Assembly (NCBI GenBank): GCA_964387495.1
Contig: CAYLXB010000011.1
Coordinates: 1-64,000 of the forward strand
DNA: 64,000 nucleotides
Reading direction: 5' to 3'
From: DSXF01 sp964387495
GTDB taxonomy: Bacteria > Chloroflexota > Anaerolineae > Anaerolineales > Villigracilaceae
Shown here: in pieces, positions 50,194-58,998 of the stretch
Position numbering within the stretch: position 1 is the stretch's first letter
How the letters are laid out: each line of letters opens with the position of its first letter
Translations under genes and position numbers: made by a program
The notes under the pieces: generated by a model
The model's input: only the letters and a program-made list of their open reading frames with translations
Databases searched by the model: none
What the model was told of the DNA's origin: nothing

Positions 50194-51210
50194 TCAGCCG
50201 GCCGGCCCATTCGCAGGCGGGGGAGGGGCCGGAGGCAGGACGGCTGCCGGCGGTGGATACTGGCGCGAGCCGAACAAGGTGATCACTGCGCCGCCAGTTG
50301 CAACCAGTCCAATTGCAAAACTGATCAACATGCCAAGGCAGGGGATTAGATTCAGCAATTCCATGATCGTAATGACGATGGCAGTTCCAAGCCCGGCAGT
50401 GAGAACCAGCGGCCAGGAGCGATGAATTGCAGCAGTAAATCGCTGTCCTATTTCGAGGCCGAGGGCGATCACGCCCAACAGCCAGGCCAGGACGAGGGTA
50501 AGTGCTGCCAACACTGCCACCGGGATCAGGATGATGGTGACGGACAGGATAACGATCGCGATCGGCGCCAGGACGATGGTGAGCATGCCCACACCACCGA
50601 CGATGAATGGCTGACGGGTGATGGCATAAGCTACGCGTTCTGCCTGCGGCTGGAGGAAGAGCATCGAAAGCATGGCGAGGAGGGTGATAAAGATGATGCG
50701 GCCTATGGCAAACAAAACCTGCCCCAGGATGTTTCCACCCAAGTTCATACCCGGCTGGACAGCCGGCGAGGATGGTTCCGGAACCATGGGAGGCAGGGGA
50801 ATTTCAACTTCCGGTACAGGGATGTTCGCATCCACGTCACCGTCAACGATGGCACCATCATCGCGCTGGAGACTGCCGCCAATGGTGGTCAGATTACCTT
50901 GTACGTGGGCCTTTGGACCCAGGTGGGCAGTTCCGCCGATCAGGACAGTATCCTCGGTGACTTCACCGTCAACGGTCAGGGTGCCGCCAATCAATACCAC
51001 GGCGCCATTTACTTTTGCACCCGACTCGATAATGGCTACGCCGCCAATGACAACCAGATCACCGTTTATCGTTTCGCCGCTTTTGAGGGTAAACGAGTTA
51101 CCGATCACCAGTTTGCCATCATCGGAGCCGGCAGCGGCTACCGAGCCAGTGGGTAGTAGGAGAAATGCCAATAAAAGTGTGAAGGCCAATAATCTGTGTT
51201 TGAGTTTCAT
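50194..51210 (-). CDS. Exported bactofilin-like polymer-forming membrane protein
   Basis: A 338-residue protein. A signal peptide (FTLLLAFLLLPTGSVAAA) leads into a right-handed beta-helix-like repeat region (about 35-130) with repeating GDLVVIGG, GAVVLIGGTL and DTVLIGGTAHLG units, typical of polymer-forming bactofilin-like domains. Four or five membrane helices follow (170-310) and a Pro-rich tail. The repeat domain would face outside, unlike cytoplasmic bactofilins. The ATG at 51210 follows AAGGAAGG. It is last in an operon with an ECF sigma and its anti-sigma factor, so it may be under envelope control. Confidence 0.7.
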   Translation of the reverse strand: MKLKHRLLAFTLLLAFLLLPTGSVAAAGSDDGKLVIGNSFTLKSGETINGDLVVIGGVAIIESGAKVNGAVVLIGGTLTVDGEVTEDTVLIGGTAHLGPKAHVQGNLTTIGGSLQRDDGAIVDGDVDANIPVPEVEIPLPPMVPEPSSPAVQPGMNLGGNILGQVLFAIGRIIFITLLAMLSMLFLQPQAERVAYAITRQPFIVGGVGMLTIVLAPIAIVILSVTIILIPVAVLAALTLVLAWLLGVIALGLEIGQRFTAAIHRSWPLVLTAGLGTAIVITIMELLNLIPCLGMLISFAIGLVATGGAVITLFGSRQYPPPAAVLPPAPPPPANGPAG

Positions 51211-51238
51211 GTTCGAAACCTTCCTTATGAAATGAATA

Positions 51239-51763
51239 TCATGCTCTTTGGGGGAGCCGGCTAAAACGCCAGAGAGAGACGGTCCACAACAATCCCAAGC
51301 CGCCAAGAACGGATGCCAGCACCAGCCAGATATATGGGGGAACGAAGCCAGGCACCACACGTACCAGGACCCCGGCTGCTTCCCCAAGTACTTCGAGTGA
51401 GGACATTACGAAGAGCAGACTGTTCACCATGCCGACAACCCACCTGGCCGGGGATTCCAGGAAGGCAAGCACCACAGGGGTAGCCATCCAAACCAACAGA
51501 CCAGCTCCGCCCAGAGAAAGAATGGTGGAGCCGACCACCTGCCTGCGGCGCTGTAATTTTCGTTCTGCGGCCAGCCGGCTCTGCCAGCGGGCGGAGAAAC
51601 CGACAGCAGGTTTGACGGTACGAGCCGAGCGCAGCGCAAGGTTAACTTCTGCAAGCGCTGTGCAATCTGCACAAGTTCGTAGATGGGATTGCAGTTCGCG
51701 TTTCTGTTCAGGATTGAGCGGCTGATCCTCGAGCAGCCAGTCTTCAAAAGGCCGGTGATCCAT
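51239..51763 (-). CDS. Zinc-finger anti-sigma factor
   Basis: A 174-residue membrane protein. The anti-sigma zinc motif HxxxCxxC appears in LQSHLRTCADC (about 25-36). One cytoplasmic domain is followed by two or three membrane segments (about 80-165). It overlaps the end of the sigma gene by 20 bases, and the start follows AAGGATACCC. This zinc-binding type, typical of RsrA/ChrR/RskA-like regulators, holds its sigma factor inactive until a signal arrives. Confidence 0.85.
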   Translation of the reverse strand: MDHRPFEDWLLEDQPLNPEQKRELQSHLRTCADCTALAEVNLALRSARTVKPAVGFSARWQSRLAAERKLQRRRQVVGSTILSLGGAGLLVWMATPVVLAFLESPARWVVGMVNSLLFVMSSLEVLGEAAGVLVRVVPGFVPPYIWLVLASVLGGLGLLWTVSLWRFSRLPQRA

Positions 51764-52340
51764 AGGGTATCCTTTCCGGGCTGGTTTGTGCGGATGAATC
51801 CATCCATAACTTTGCCAATTCGCGCCGTGCCCGGTGCAGGCGGCTCTTGACTGCAGGGACGGTGAGGCGCAGACTTTCGGCAATTTCGGCCTCCGAGAAG
51901 TCGTACCAGTAGCGCAGCACAACCGCGGCACGGTCGGTGGCATCCAGAGAGCGTAACAGCGAGTGCAGGTGTTCCTGGTCCTGCCGGCGCTCTGATTCGA
52001 CTTCAGGGTCAACCGCTTGCTGATCGGGGAAACTGATCTCCTCGGTCTCTTCGTCCTCGATGGAGATGAGCATCAATTTCTTCCGGCGCAGGCGGTCAAT
52101 ACAATGGTGTGCAGCAATGGACAAAAGCCAGGTAGGGAAAGGTCGCGAGCGGTCGTAGCGCAGAATGTTTTGATAGGCCCGCAGGAAAGTTTCCTGCGCA
52201 GCATCCTCTGCGGCCTCCGGTTCGCCCAGCATCCGGTAACACAGGTTGTAGACCGGAGTCTGGTATCTTTCCACCAGGCAAGTAAAGGCTTCATCGCTGC
52301 CGTTTTGGGCCTGAAGCACCCAGGCCTGTTCTTCGTTCAC
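51744..52340 (-). CDS. ECF-type RNA polymerase sigma factor, sigma-E/RpoE-like
   Basis: A 198-residue sigma factor. Region 2 has AFTCLVERYQTPVYNLCYRM, EDAAQETFLRAYQNI and FPTWLLSIAAHHCIDRLRR. Region 4 has LDATDRAAVVLRYWYDFSE and EIAESLRLTVPAVKSRLHRARREL. It starts at GTG after AAGGAGCCAGC. Its partner is the zinc-finger anti-sigma factor downstream (overlap of 20 bases), unlike the first sigma factor (38154), whose candidate partner is a zinc-free membrane protein next to PrsW. Confidence 0.92.
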   Translation of the reverse strand: MNEEQAWVLQAQNGSDEAFTCLVERYQTPVYNLCYRMLGEPEAAEDAAQETFLRAYQNILRYDRSRPFPTWLLSIAAHHCIDRLRRKKLMLISIEDEETEEISFPDQQAVDPEVESERRQDQEHLHSLLRSLDATDRAAVVLRYWYDFSEAEIAESLRLTVPAVKSRLHRARRELAKLWMDSSAQTSPERIPYGSPAF

Positions 52341-52474
52341 GCTGGCTCCTTGTCGTTCTTTCTAGAGCAATATACGCACAGAGTTTCAAAAGGTTGCAAG
52401 GATATTATACATCCGCGTTTTTCCACAGTTTGAGAAAATAGCGTAAAATATGGTTATATTTGCAAGGAGGCATT

Positions 52475-53347
52475 ATGGAGTCCACAGAAGCCATTGGCCA
52501 CCAGTTAGAGCGCTTTCAGCGCAACGAAATCACGGAATACAATATTTATAAGCGACTGGCCGCCACCATCAAATCAGCCGAGAACCGCAAGGTGATCGAA
52601 AAAATCGCCGAGGATGAATTTCGGCATTACCAGGCCTGGAAACGTTACACAGAGAAAGATCTCCAGCCGAATATGTGGAAAGTGTGGTTCTATGTTCTGG
52701 TCAGCCGCATATTTGGTTTTACTTTCGGCATCAAATTGATGGAGCGCGGTGAGGAGAATGCACAGGCCAGTTATTCCCTACTGAAAGGCAAGATCCCGGA
52801 GATCGAGGATTGGGTGAAAGAGGAAGATGCCCATGAAAAAGCCCTGATTGGGATGCTGGATGAGGATCTCCTGCACTATGCCGGCTCGGTTGTGCTTGGC
52901 CTGAACGATGCCCTGGTGGAATTGACTGGCGCCCTGGCGGGTTTGACCTTTGCCCTGCAGAATACCAACCTGATCGCGCTCACCGGGTTGATCACCGGCA
53001 TTGCAGCCTCCCTTTCGATGGCTGCTTCGGAATACCTGTCCACCCGTTCCGAGGAGACACAGAAGCACCCGGTACGGGCGGCGATCTATACCGGGATTGC
53101 ATACATCGTTACTGTGACGCTGTTGATCCTGCCGTATCTGCTTTTCCCAAATTACGTGATTGACCTGATCATCTCCCTGGTAACGGCGGTTATCATTATT
53201 GCGGTCTTCAATTACTACATCTCTGTAGCCAAAGACGAACCATTCCGCCGGCGGTTCCTGGAGATGACCGGGCTGAGTCTGGGCGTGGCTGGCTTTAGTT
53301 TCGGCATTGGCATCCTGATCCGGATGTGGCTGGGCGTGGATATTTGA
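52475..53347 (+). CDS. Ferritin-like/VIT1 membrane protein, MbfA-like iron exporter
   Basis: A 290-residue protein. An N-terminal ferritin-like four-helix domain (residues 1-135) carries the metal-binding ExxH pairs: ITEYNIYKRLA, AEDEFRHYQAWKRY, EENAQASY and KEEDAHEKALI. The C-terminal VIT1/CCC1-type membrane domain (about 140-290) has five helices, starting VVLGLNDALVELTGALAGL. MbfA proteins of alphaproteobacteria export iron and lower peroxide stress; the architecture matches. Manganese is an alternative substrate. The start follows GCAAGGAGGCATT. The gene stands alone, divergent from the ECF sigma operon. Confidence 0.85.
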   Translation: MESTEAIGHQLERFQRNEITEYNIYKRLAATIKSAENRKVIEKIAEDEFRHYQAWKRYTEKDLQPNMWKVWFYVLVSRIFGFTFGIKLMERGEENAQASYSLLKGKIPEIEDWVKEEDAHEKALIGMLDEDLLHYAGSVVLGLNDALVELTGALAGLTFALQNTNLIALTGLITGIAASLSMAASEYLSTRSEETQKHPVRAAIYTGIAYIVTVTLLILPYLLFPNYVIDLIISLVTAVIIIAVFNYYISVAKDEPFRRRFLEMTGLSLGVAGFSFGIGILIRMWLGVDI

Positions 53348-53542
53348 TGACCGTTTTGAGCTGCATGGGGGTGAAAGTGAACCTGTAGAACCTGGCGGCG
53401 TTCTCCCGAGGTTGTGAGGGAGAGCGCTGTTTTTATCGAAACAGAGGGTTTGTACAGATGCATGGGCTGGCCGCATGATACTAGACAGAACTGCCTGCCT
53501 CGGCTAAACTTGGCGGAAGTATTTTTCCCGGAGAGATTTTCA

Positions 53543-54754
53543 ATGGACTTAAAGAAAGTTGATGATGCTGTTACGCGCCGGATCCAGGCCATGGTGGAGC
53601 GCGTTGCGTACTTGAAAGCCAACGACCTGTATTTCTATAACCAGCCAGCTACAGAATTGCGCGGGGGGGCACGGACCCTTGTCAACGGCCGTGAGATGAC
53701 CATGTTCGCTTCATATTCCTACCTGGGCCTGATTGGACACCCGCGGATCAATGCGGCTGCCAAAGCTGCCGTGGACAAGTACGGCACCGGAACGCACGGG
53801 GTACGGACCCTGGCCGGTTCCCTGAAGATCCACAATGAACTGGAAGAGACCATTGCAGCCTTCAAGCACCGCGAGGCTGCGGTGACTTATTCTTCCGGTT
53901 ATGTCACCAACCTGACAGTCATTTCCACGCTGATGGGGCGAGGTGATTATGTGCTTTCCGACAAAGTCAACCATGCTTCCATTGTGGATGGATGTCTCAT
54001 GTCGGGGGCGGAATTCCGCCGTTTCAGGCATAATGATATGGCAGACTTGGAACACCGCTTGCAGCAGGTGCCGGATGGCAGCGCCCGCCTGGTGATCGCG
54101 GACGCGGTCTTCAGCATGGATGGCGATATCATCGATCTGCCCAAGATGGTGGCCCTATGCAAGAAATACAATGCCTGGCTGATGGTTGATGAAGCCCACT
54201 CCACGGGGGTGCTCGGCAGGACCGGGCGCGGCATCGAGGAGCATTTCAACATGAGCGGCGCGGCGGATATCCTGATGGGGACGCTCAGCAAAACCATCCC
54301 CTCGGTGGGCGGGTATGTGGCAGTCGACAAGGAGATTTCCACTTACCTGCGGCATGCCAGCCGGGGTTATATCTTTTCAGCCGCCCTGCCAGCGGCCCAG
54401 GCTGCCGCTGCGAACGAGGCTTTCAAGGTTATCCTGGACGAGCCATGGCGGGTGGAAAAATTAAATGCCAATACCTGGCAGTTCATCACAGGCCTGAAAA
54501 GCGCCGGTTTCGATACCATGCTGACTGAGACGGCGATCGTACCGGTGCTGTGCGGGGATGACGAAAGGGCTTTCGTCATGACGCGGCTCTGCCAGCACCA
54601 GGATGTCTTTGTCCTGCCGGTTGTTTCTCCGGCTGTGCCGCAAGGATTGGCCCGCCTGCGCGCCACCGTCATTGCCGCGCACGAGCCGGACGAGATCGAG
54701 CGTGCTTTGGCCGTGATCCAGCAGGCCGGCAAGGAGACCGGCATCCTGCAATAA
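53543..54754 (+). CDS. Alpha-oxoamine synthase (KBL/BioF/SPT-type, PLP-dependent)
   Basis: A 403-residue fold type I PLP enzyme. Key blocks are GTHGVRTLAGSLKIHNELE, SSGYVTNLTVISTL, VDEAHSTGVLGRTGRG, and the PLP lysine in MGTLSKTIPSVGGYV (about 243). This family joins an amino acid to an acyl-CoA with loss of CO2. The SKTIPSVGG sequence is closer to serine palmitoyltransferase and 2-amino-3-ketobutyrate ligase members than to E. coli BioF, so substrates cannot be fixed. The ATG follows CCGGAGAG. No biotin or threonine-degradation genes are adjacent. The preceding 195 bases hold nothing I recognise. Confidence 0.85.
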   Translation: MDLKKVDDAVTRRIQAMVERVAYLKANDLYFYNQPATELRGGARTLVNGREMTMFASYSYLGLIGHPRINAAAKAAVDKYGTGTHGVRTLAGSLKIHNELEETIAAFKHREAAVTYSSGYVTNLTVISTLMGRGDYVLSDKVNHASIVDGCLMSGAEFRRFRHNDMADLEHRLQQVPDGSARLVIADAVFSMDGDIIDLPKMVALCKKYNAWLMVDEAHSTGVLGRTGRGIEEHFNMSGAADILMGTLSKTIPSVGGYVAVDKEISTYLRHASRGYIFSAALPAAQAAAANEAFKVILDEPWRVEKLNANTWQFITGLKSAGFDTMLTETAIVPVLCGDDERAFVMTRLCQHQDVFVLPVVSPAVPQGLARLRATVIAAHEPDEIERALAVIQQAGKETGILQ

Positions 54755-54777
54755 GTTCCATTCACCGGACTTGCCCC

Positions 54778-54815
54778 AAGAGCGGCGCAACCTGCATGGC
54801 TGCGCCGCTCTTTTT
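54778..54815 (+). terminator. Terminator after the alpha-oxoamine synthase
   Basis: Stem AAGAGCGGCGCA (54778-54789) with TGCGCCGCTCTT (54801-54812) followed by a T-run. It lies 24 bases after the stop. Confidence 0.9.
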
Positions 54816-54981
54816 ATCCGATAATCAAGGATTATTCTGCCGCTACGGAGAAAGGTTATCCCAGTTGCAGTATTGAAGGGGAAAGCGTTATAACAAAACT
54901 CTAATAAATCGGACAATTTTTGTAATATTTTTCTAACAATAACCGGATAAGATTATGAACAAGAGATAAGGAGTTGTGCAA

Positions 54982-56073
54982 ATGAAATGGCAATGGAAAC
55001 TGGCCCGCATTGCGGGAATTGATGTATACGTTCATGCCACCTTTTTGCTGATCATCGGCTGGGTGGCAGTCTCACACTGGTTCGAACAACAATCGCTGAC
55101 GTATGTGTTGAGCGGGGTGGCTTTCATCCTGGCCCTGTTCCTGTTCGTGGTGATGCACGAGTACGGGCATGCCCTGACAGCCCGCCGGTTCGGGATTAAG
55201 ACGCGCGATATCACGCTTTATCCCATTGGCGGTGTGGCCCGGCTGGAGAAGATGCCTGAAAAGCCCATCGAAGAACTGTGGGTGGCACTGGCCGGCCCGG
55301 CAGTGAATGTGGTGCTGGCAGCCCTCCTTTTTGCATACCTTTTCTTTACAGGCACCCTCGAGCCGCTCACCGGCATGACCGTTACCCGCGGTTCCTTTGT
55401 CGAGCGCCTGATGATGGTTAACATCAGCCTGGCGCTCTTCAACCTGGTCCCGGCCTTTCCGATGGACGGCGGACGTGTGCTGCGCGCCTTGCTTGGGATG
55501 AAACTGGAATATACGCGAGCCACCCAAATTGCGGCAAGCATTGGCCAGGGAATGGCCCTGCTGTTTGGGTTCCTGGGCCTGTTCAGCAACCCGATGCTGC
55601 TGTTCATCGCTTTCTTCGTGTGGATCGGCGCGGCGCAGGAAGCCAACATGGTGCAAATGAAACATTCGCTGGGCGGCATCCCGGTGGCGCGGGCCATGCA
55701 GACCGAATTTCGTACGCTCGAGCCGAATGCCCCGCTGGCGCATGCAGCCGAGTTGATCCTGGAAGGTGCACAGCATGACTTCCCGGTAACCCAAAATGGA
55801 CAGGTGGCCGGCTTGCTGACCCGCGAAGCCCTGATGCAGGCCCTGGCCCGCCAGGGACAGGGTGCACTGGTGCAGAGTGTGATGCGGCGGAACCTTCCCA
55901 TAGTGGACTCGTACGAGATGCTCGAAAGTGCCCTGGTGCGCCTGCAGGAAAGCGGGACCCATTCCCTGCCGGTGCTGCACAATGGACAGCTGGTCGGCCT
56001 GCTGACCAGCGAGAACGTGACCGAGTTCCTGATGATCCGGCGGGCGCTGGACTCAGCCCGGCAGCCTGTGTAG
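54982..56073 (+). CDS. Site-2-type M50 metalloprotease with tandem CBS domains
   Basis: A 363-residue protein. The HExxH motif is VVMHEYGHALTARRFG (about 58-73) and the second zinc motif is NLVPAFPMDGGRVLRAL (about 158-174), placed in membrane helices as in S2P/SpoIVFB proteases. After about 210, two CBS domains follow (ARAMQTEFRTLEPNAPL; VQSVMRRNLPIVDSYEML), which often bind ATP or AMP and could regulate proteolysis. The ATG at 54982 lies nine bases after AAGGAG; a GTG at 54976 is less likely. A strong hairpin follows. Confidence 0.9.
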   Translation: MKWQWKLARIAGIDVYVHATFLLIIGWVAVSHWFEQQSLTYVLSGVAFILALFLFVVMHEYGHALTARRFGIKTRDITLYPIGGVARLEKMPEKPIEELWVALAGPAVNVVLAALLFAYLFFTGTLEPLTGMTVTRGSFVERLMMVNISLALFNLVPAFPMDGGRVLRALLGMKLEYTRATQIAASIGQGMALLFGFLGLFSNPMLLFIAFFVWIGAAQEANMVQMKHSLGGIPVARAMQTEFRTLEPNAPLAHAAELILEGAQHDFPVTQNGQVAGLLTREALMQALARQGQGALVQSVMRRNLPIVDSYEMLESALVRLQESGTHSLPVLHNGQLVGLLTSENVTEFLMIRRALDSARQPV

Positions 56074-56093
56074 CCTGAAAATCAATTACAATT

Positions 56094-56123
56094 ACGAGGC
56101 GCATCGCGACCGATGCGCCTCGT
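56094..56123 (+). terminator. Hairpin after the M50-CBS protease
   Basis: A perfect 13-base stem, ACGAGGCGCATCG (56094-56106) and CGATGCGCCTCGT (56111-56123), with a four-base loop, followed by TGATTTG. It separates the protease from the P-type ATPase. Confidence 0.75.
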
Positions 56124-56167
56124 TGATTTGTCAAGAGCACCCGCTACCAAGAAAACTTTGGTGACTT

Positions 56168-58888
56168 ATGAACACTACTTCCGACTGGTACCAACTGGAT
56201 CCGGGAACGGTCCTGCAACAGCTTGGCTCTGACCAGGAACGCGGCCTGACGCCGCAGGAGGCGGTTGAACGCCTGGCCCGCAACGGTGTGAACGAGCTGA
56301 TGGAACGCGGCGGGCGTACGCCGCTGAAGATCCTGTGGGAGCAGGTCACCGCCACAATGGTGTTGATTCTGATCGCGGCGGCGGTGATCGCGGCTTTGCT
56401 GGGTGATACCAAGGATGCAATTGCCATCCTGGCGATTGTGATCCTGTATGCGGCATTGGGCTTCATCCAAGAATATCGTGCGGAACAGGCAGTGGCCGCT
56501 CTCAAGAAACTGGCCGTGCCGATCGTGCGCGTCCTGCGCGGCGGCGTCCTGCGAGAGGTCTCGGCGCGCGAACTCGTCCCCGGCGACGTGATCCAGCTGG
56601 AGACCGGCAACCTGGTCCCGGCAGACTGCCGCCTGCTGGAGGCTGTGGCCCTGCGCATCCAGGAGGCGGCGCTGACGGGTGAATCCGAGCCGGTGGAAAA
56701 GCAGACGGCTGCGATCGAGATGGCCGGCTTACCGCTGGGCGACCGGCGCAACATGGCCTACATGGGTACGATCGTTTCACAGGGACGCGGCCTGGCGTTG
56801 GTGACGGCCACCGGCATGCAGACTGAACTGGGCCGGATCGCGGACCTGATCCAACAGGTCGGTTCGGAACAGACACCCTTGCAGAAACGGCTGGACCAGC
56901 TGGGGAAAACCCTGGCCTTGGTGGGAGTGGGAATTGCCGGGCTGATCTTTGTGCTCGGCCTGTTACGCGGCGACGAACTGCGCCACATGCTGCTGACCGC
57001 GGTCAGCGTGGCTGTGGCGGTGGTGCCGGAAGGGTTGCCAGCAGTTGTGACCATCACGCTGGCGCTGGGTGCCCAGACCATGCTAAAACGCCAGGCACTC
57101 ATCCGCCGGCTGCCGGCGGTGGAGACGCTGGGCTCGGTGACGGTGATCTGCTCGGACAAGACAGGAACGCTGACCGAGAACCGCATGACCGTAGTGGTGA
57201 TGGATGTGGCCGAGCACCGGTTGGATCTGAGCGAGGAAGTACGCAAGGGCGGCAGCCTGAAGATGAGCGCGGAGGCGCCGCTGGAGACGGTCTCTTCCCT
57301 CTCGCTGATGGCCATCGGCGGGGCACTGTGCTCGGATGCCCAGATTATCGATGAGGGGGCGGAGCGCTTTCACACCCTGGGCGACCCAACCGAAGGGGCA
57401 CTGGTGGTGGCTGCGGCGCGCATGGGCTTCTGGAAATCTTCCCTGGAGCAGGCTTTTCCGCGCACCGGCGAAGTGCCTTTCGACTCGGAGCGTAAACGCA
57501 TGACCACCCTGCACCGCCTGGGCGGGCATGACCCACAGACGCTGGTGGGGCTGCCGGTGAACGGCGCCAAAGTGATTGCCTTTACCAAAGGTTCGGTGGA
57601 TGGTCTGCTGGAGCACACCGGCCAGGTGTGGGTCAATGGCAAGAGCGAAAGTTTGAACGCGGACTGGCGCAAGCGTATCCAGGCGGCCAATGATGGCCTG
57701 GCCGCCAAGGGTATGCGCGTGCTGGGGGTGACGTTCCGGTTGTTCGAGCAGGAGCCGGCTAATGTTGGGGCGGGAATCGAAGATGAATTGACTTTCGTGG
57801 GGCTGTTTGGGATGATCGACCCGCCGCGGGCCGAGGTGCGGGCGGCGGTGGAAACCTGCCGGCAGGCTGGAATCCGGCCAGTGATGATCACCGGAGACCA
57901 CCCGCTGACGGCGGTCGAGATCGGACGCCAGTTGGGGATCGCCTCGGATGGGCGCGCCCTGACCGGGGCAGACCTGAACCGCATGTCGTTCGATGAGTTG
58001 AAGGCGGTTGTGGAGGATGTGTCGGTCTTTGCGCGCGTCTCGCCGGAGCATAAATTGAACATCGTGCAGGCATTGCAGAAGAAGGGGCAAATCGTTTCGA
58101 TGACCGGCGACGGGGTGAACGACGCACCGGCCCTGCGCAAGGCGGATATCGGCGTGGCGATGGGCATCACCGGGACGGATGTTTCAAAAGAAGCAGCCGA
58201 GTTGATCCTGCTGGACGATAATTTTGCCACGATCGTGGCTGCGGTGGAGCAAGGGCGGGTGATCTACGACAACATCCGCAAGTTCGTGCGTTTCAGCGTG
58301 GCAGGGAACATCGGCAAAGTGCTGGTGATGCTGCTGGCACCGTTCCTGGGCAAGCCCATCCCGCTGCTGCCGCTGCAACTGCTGTGGCTGAACCTGCTGA
58401 CCGACGGCCTGCTGGGGCTGGGGATGGGAGTGGAAGGTGCGGAGCGCGGCACGATGCGCCGCCCGCCTTATTCGCCGAAAGAAGGCGTGTTCAGCCGGGG
58501 GGCGGGGGTCCAGGTGGCCTGGGTGGGGGCGCTGATCGGCGGCCTGGCGCTGGGGCTGGGATCGTATTATTACTTTACCGGCCGGGAGCAGTGGCAGACG
58601 ATGGTCTTCACCTTCCTGGCCTTTGCGCAAATCTGGCAGGCGCTGGCCTCCAGGTCGAGCCAGGAGTCACTGTTCAAGCTGGGGCTGTTGAGCAACCGGC
58701 TGCTGGCCGGGATGGCCGTTCTGGTGTTTGTCTTACAGTTGGCGGTGCTGTATGTGCCCTTCTTGAGCGGGTTCTTCCAGGTGCAGGCGCTGAGTCTGGT
58801 TGACTTTCTGATCGCCCTGGGGGCGGGCGCGCTGGTCTTTGCGGCGATGGAAGTGGAGAAGGCGGTACGGCGAGGGCGTAGGGAGTGA
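56168..58888 (+). CDS. P-type cation ATPase, P2A-like with altered M5 site
   Basis: A 906-residue pump. LTGESEPVEKQ, ICSDKTGTLTENRM and MTGDGVNDAPALRKADIG are intact, PEGLP is present in M4 and NLLTDGLLGLGMG in M6. In M5 the Ca2+ ligand Glu found in SERCA (NxxE) is replaced by Lys: AGNIGKVLVM. The other P-type ATPase of this window (25143) keeps Glu there. The ion specificity is therefore uncertain; monovalent transport or a modified Ca2+ stoichiometry is possible. It is a single gene between the protease hairpin and the TIR-SUMF1 gene. Confidence 0.88.
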   Translation: MNTTSDWYQLDPGTVLQQLGSDQERGLTPQEAVERLARNGVNELMERGGRTPLKILWEQVTATMVLILIAAAVIAALLGDTKDAIAILAIVILYAALGFIQEYRAEQAVAALKKLAVPIVRVLRGGVLREVSARELVPGDVIQLETGNLVPADCRLLEAVALRIQEAALTGESEPVEKQTAAIEMAGLPLGDRRNMAYMGTIVSQGRGLALVTATGMQTELGRIADLIQQVGSEQTPLQKRLDQLGKTLALVGVGIAGLIFVLGLLRGDELRHMLLTAVSVAVAVVPEGLPAVVTITLALGAQTMLKRQALIRRLPAVETLGSVTVICSDKTGTLTENRMTVVVMDVAEHRLDLSEEVRKGGSLKMSAEAPLETVSSLSLMAIGGALCSDAQIIDEGAERFHTLGDPTEGALVVAAARMGFWKSSLEQAFPRTGEVPFDSERKRMTTLHRLGGHDPQTLVGLPVNGAKVIAFTKGSVDGLLEHTGQVWVNGKSESLNADWRKRIQAANDGLAAKGMRVLGVTFRLFEQEPANVGAGIEDELTFVGLFGMIDPPRAEVRAAVETCRQAGIRPVMITGDHPLTAVEIGRQLGIASDGRALTGADLNRMSFDELKAVVEDVSVFARVSPEHKLNIVQALQKKGQIVSMTGDGVNDAPALRKADIGVAMGITGTDVSKEAAELILLDDNFATIVAAVEQGRVIYDNIRKFVRFSVAGNIGKVLVMLLAPFLGKPIPLLPLQLLWLNLLTDGLLGLGMGVEGAERGTMRRPPYSPKEGVFSRGAGVQVAWVGALIGGLALGLGSYYYFTGREQWQTMVFTFLAFAQIWQALASRSSQESLFKLGLLSNRLLAGMAVLVFVLQLAVLYVPFLSGFFQVQALSLVDFLIALGAGALVFAAMEVEKAVRRGRRE

Positions 58889-58998
58889 CGGGGAGCTGAA
58901 TAAGAATTCCACGGCCGGGACGCGCAAGATGTACCGCTTTCCTCGCCTTCTGCGCGTCCTGGCGTATAATTAGGCAACCCGCCGCGAGGGGATGCTGA

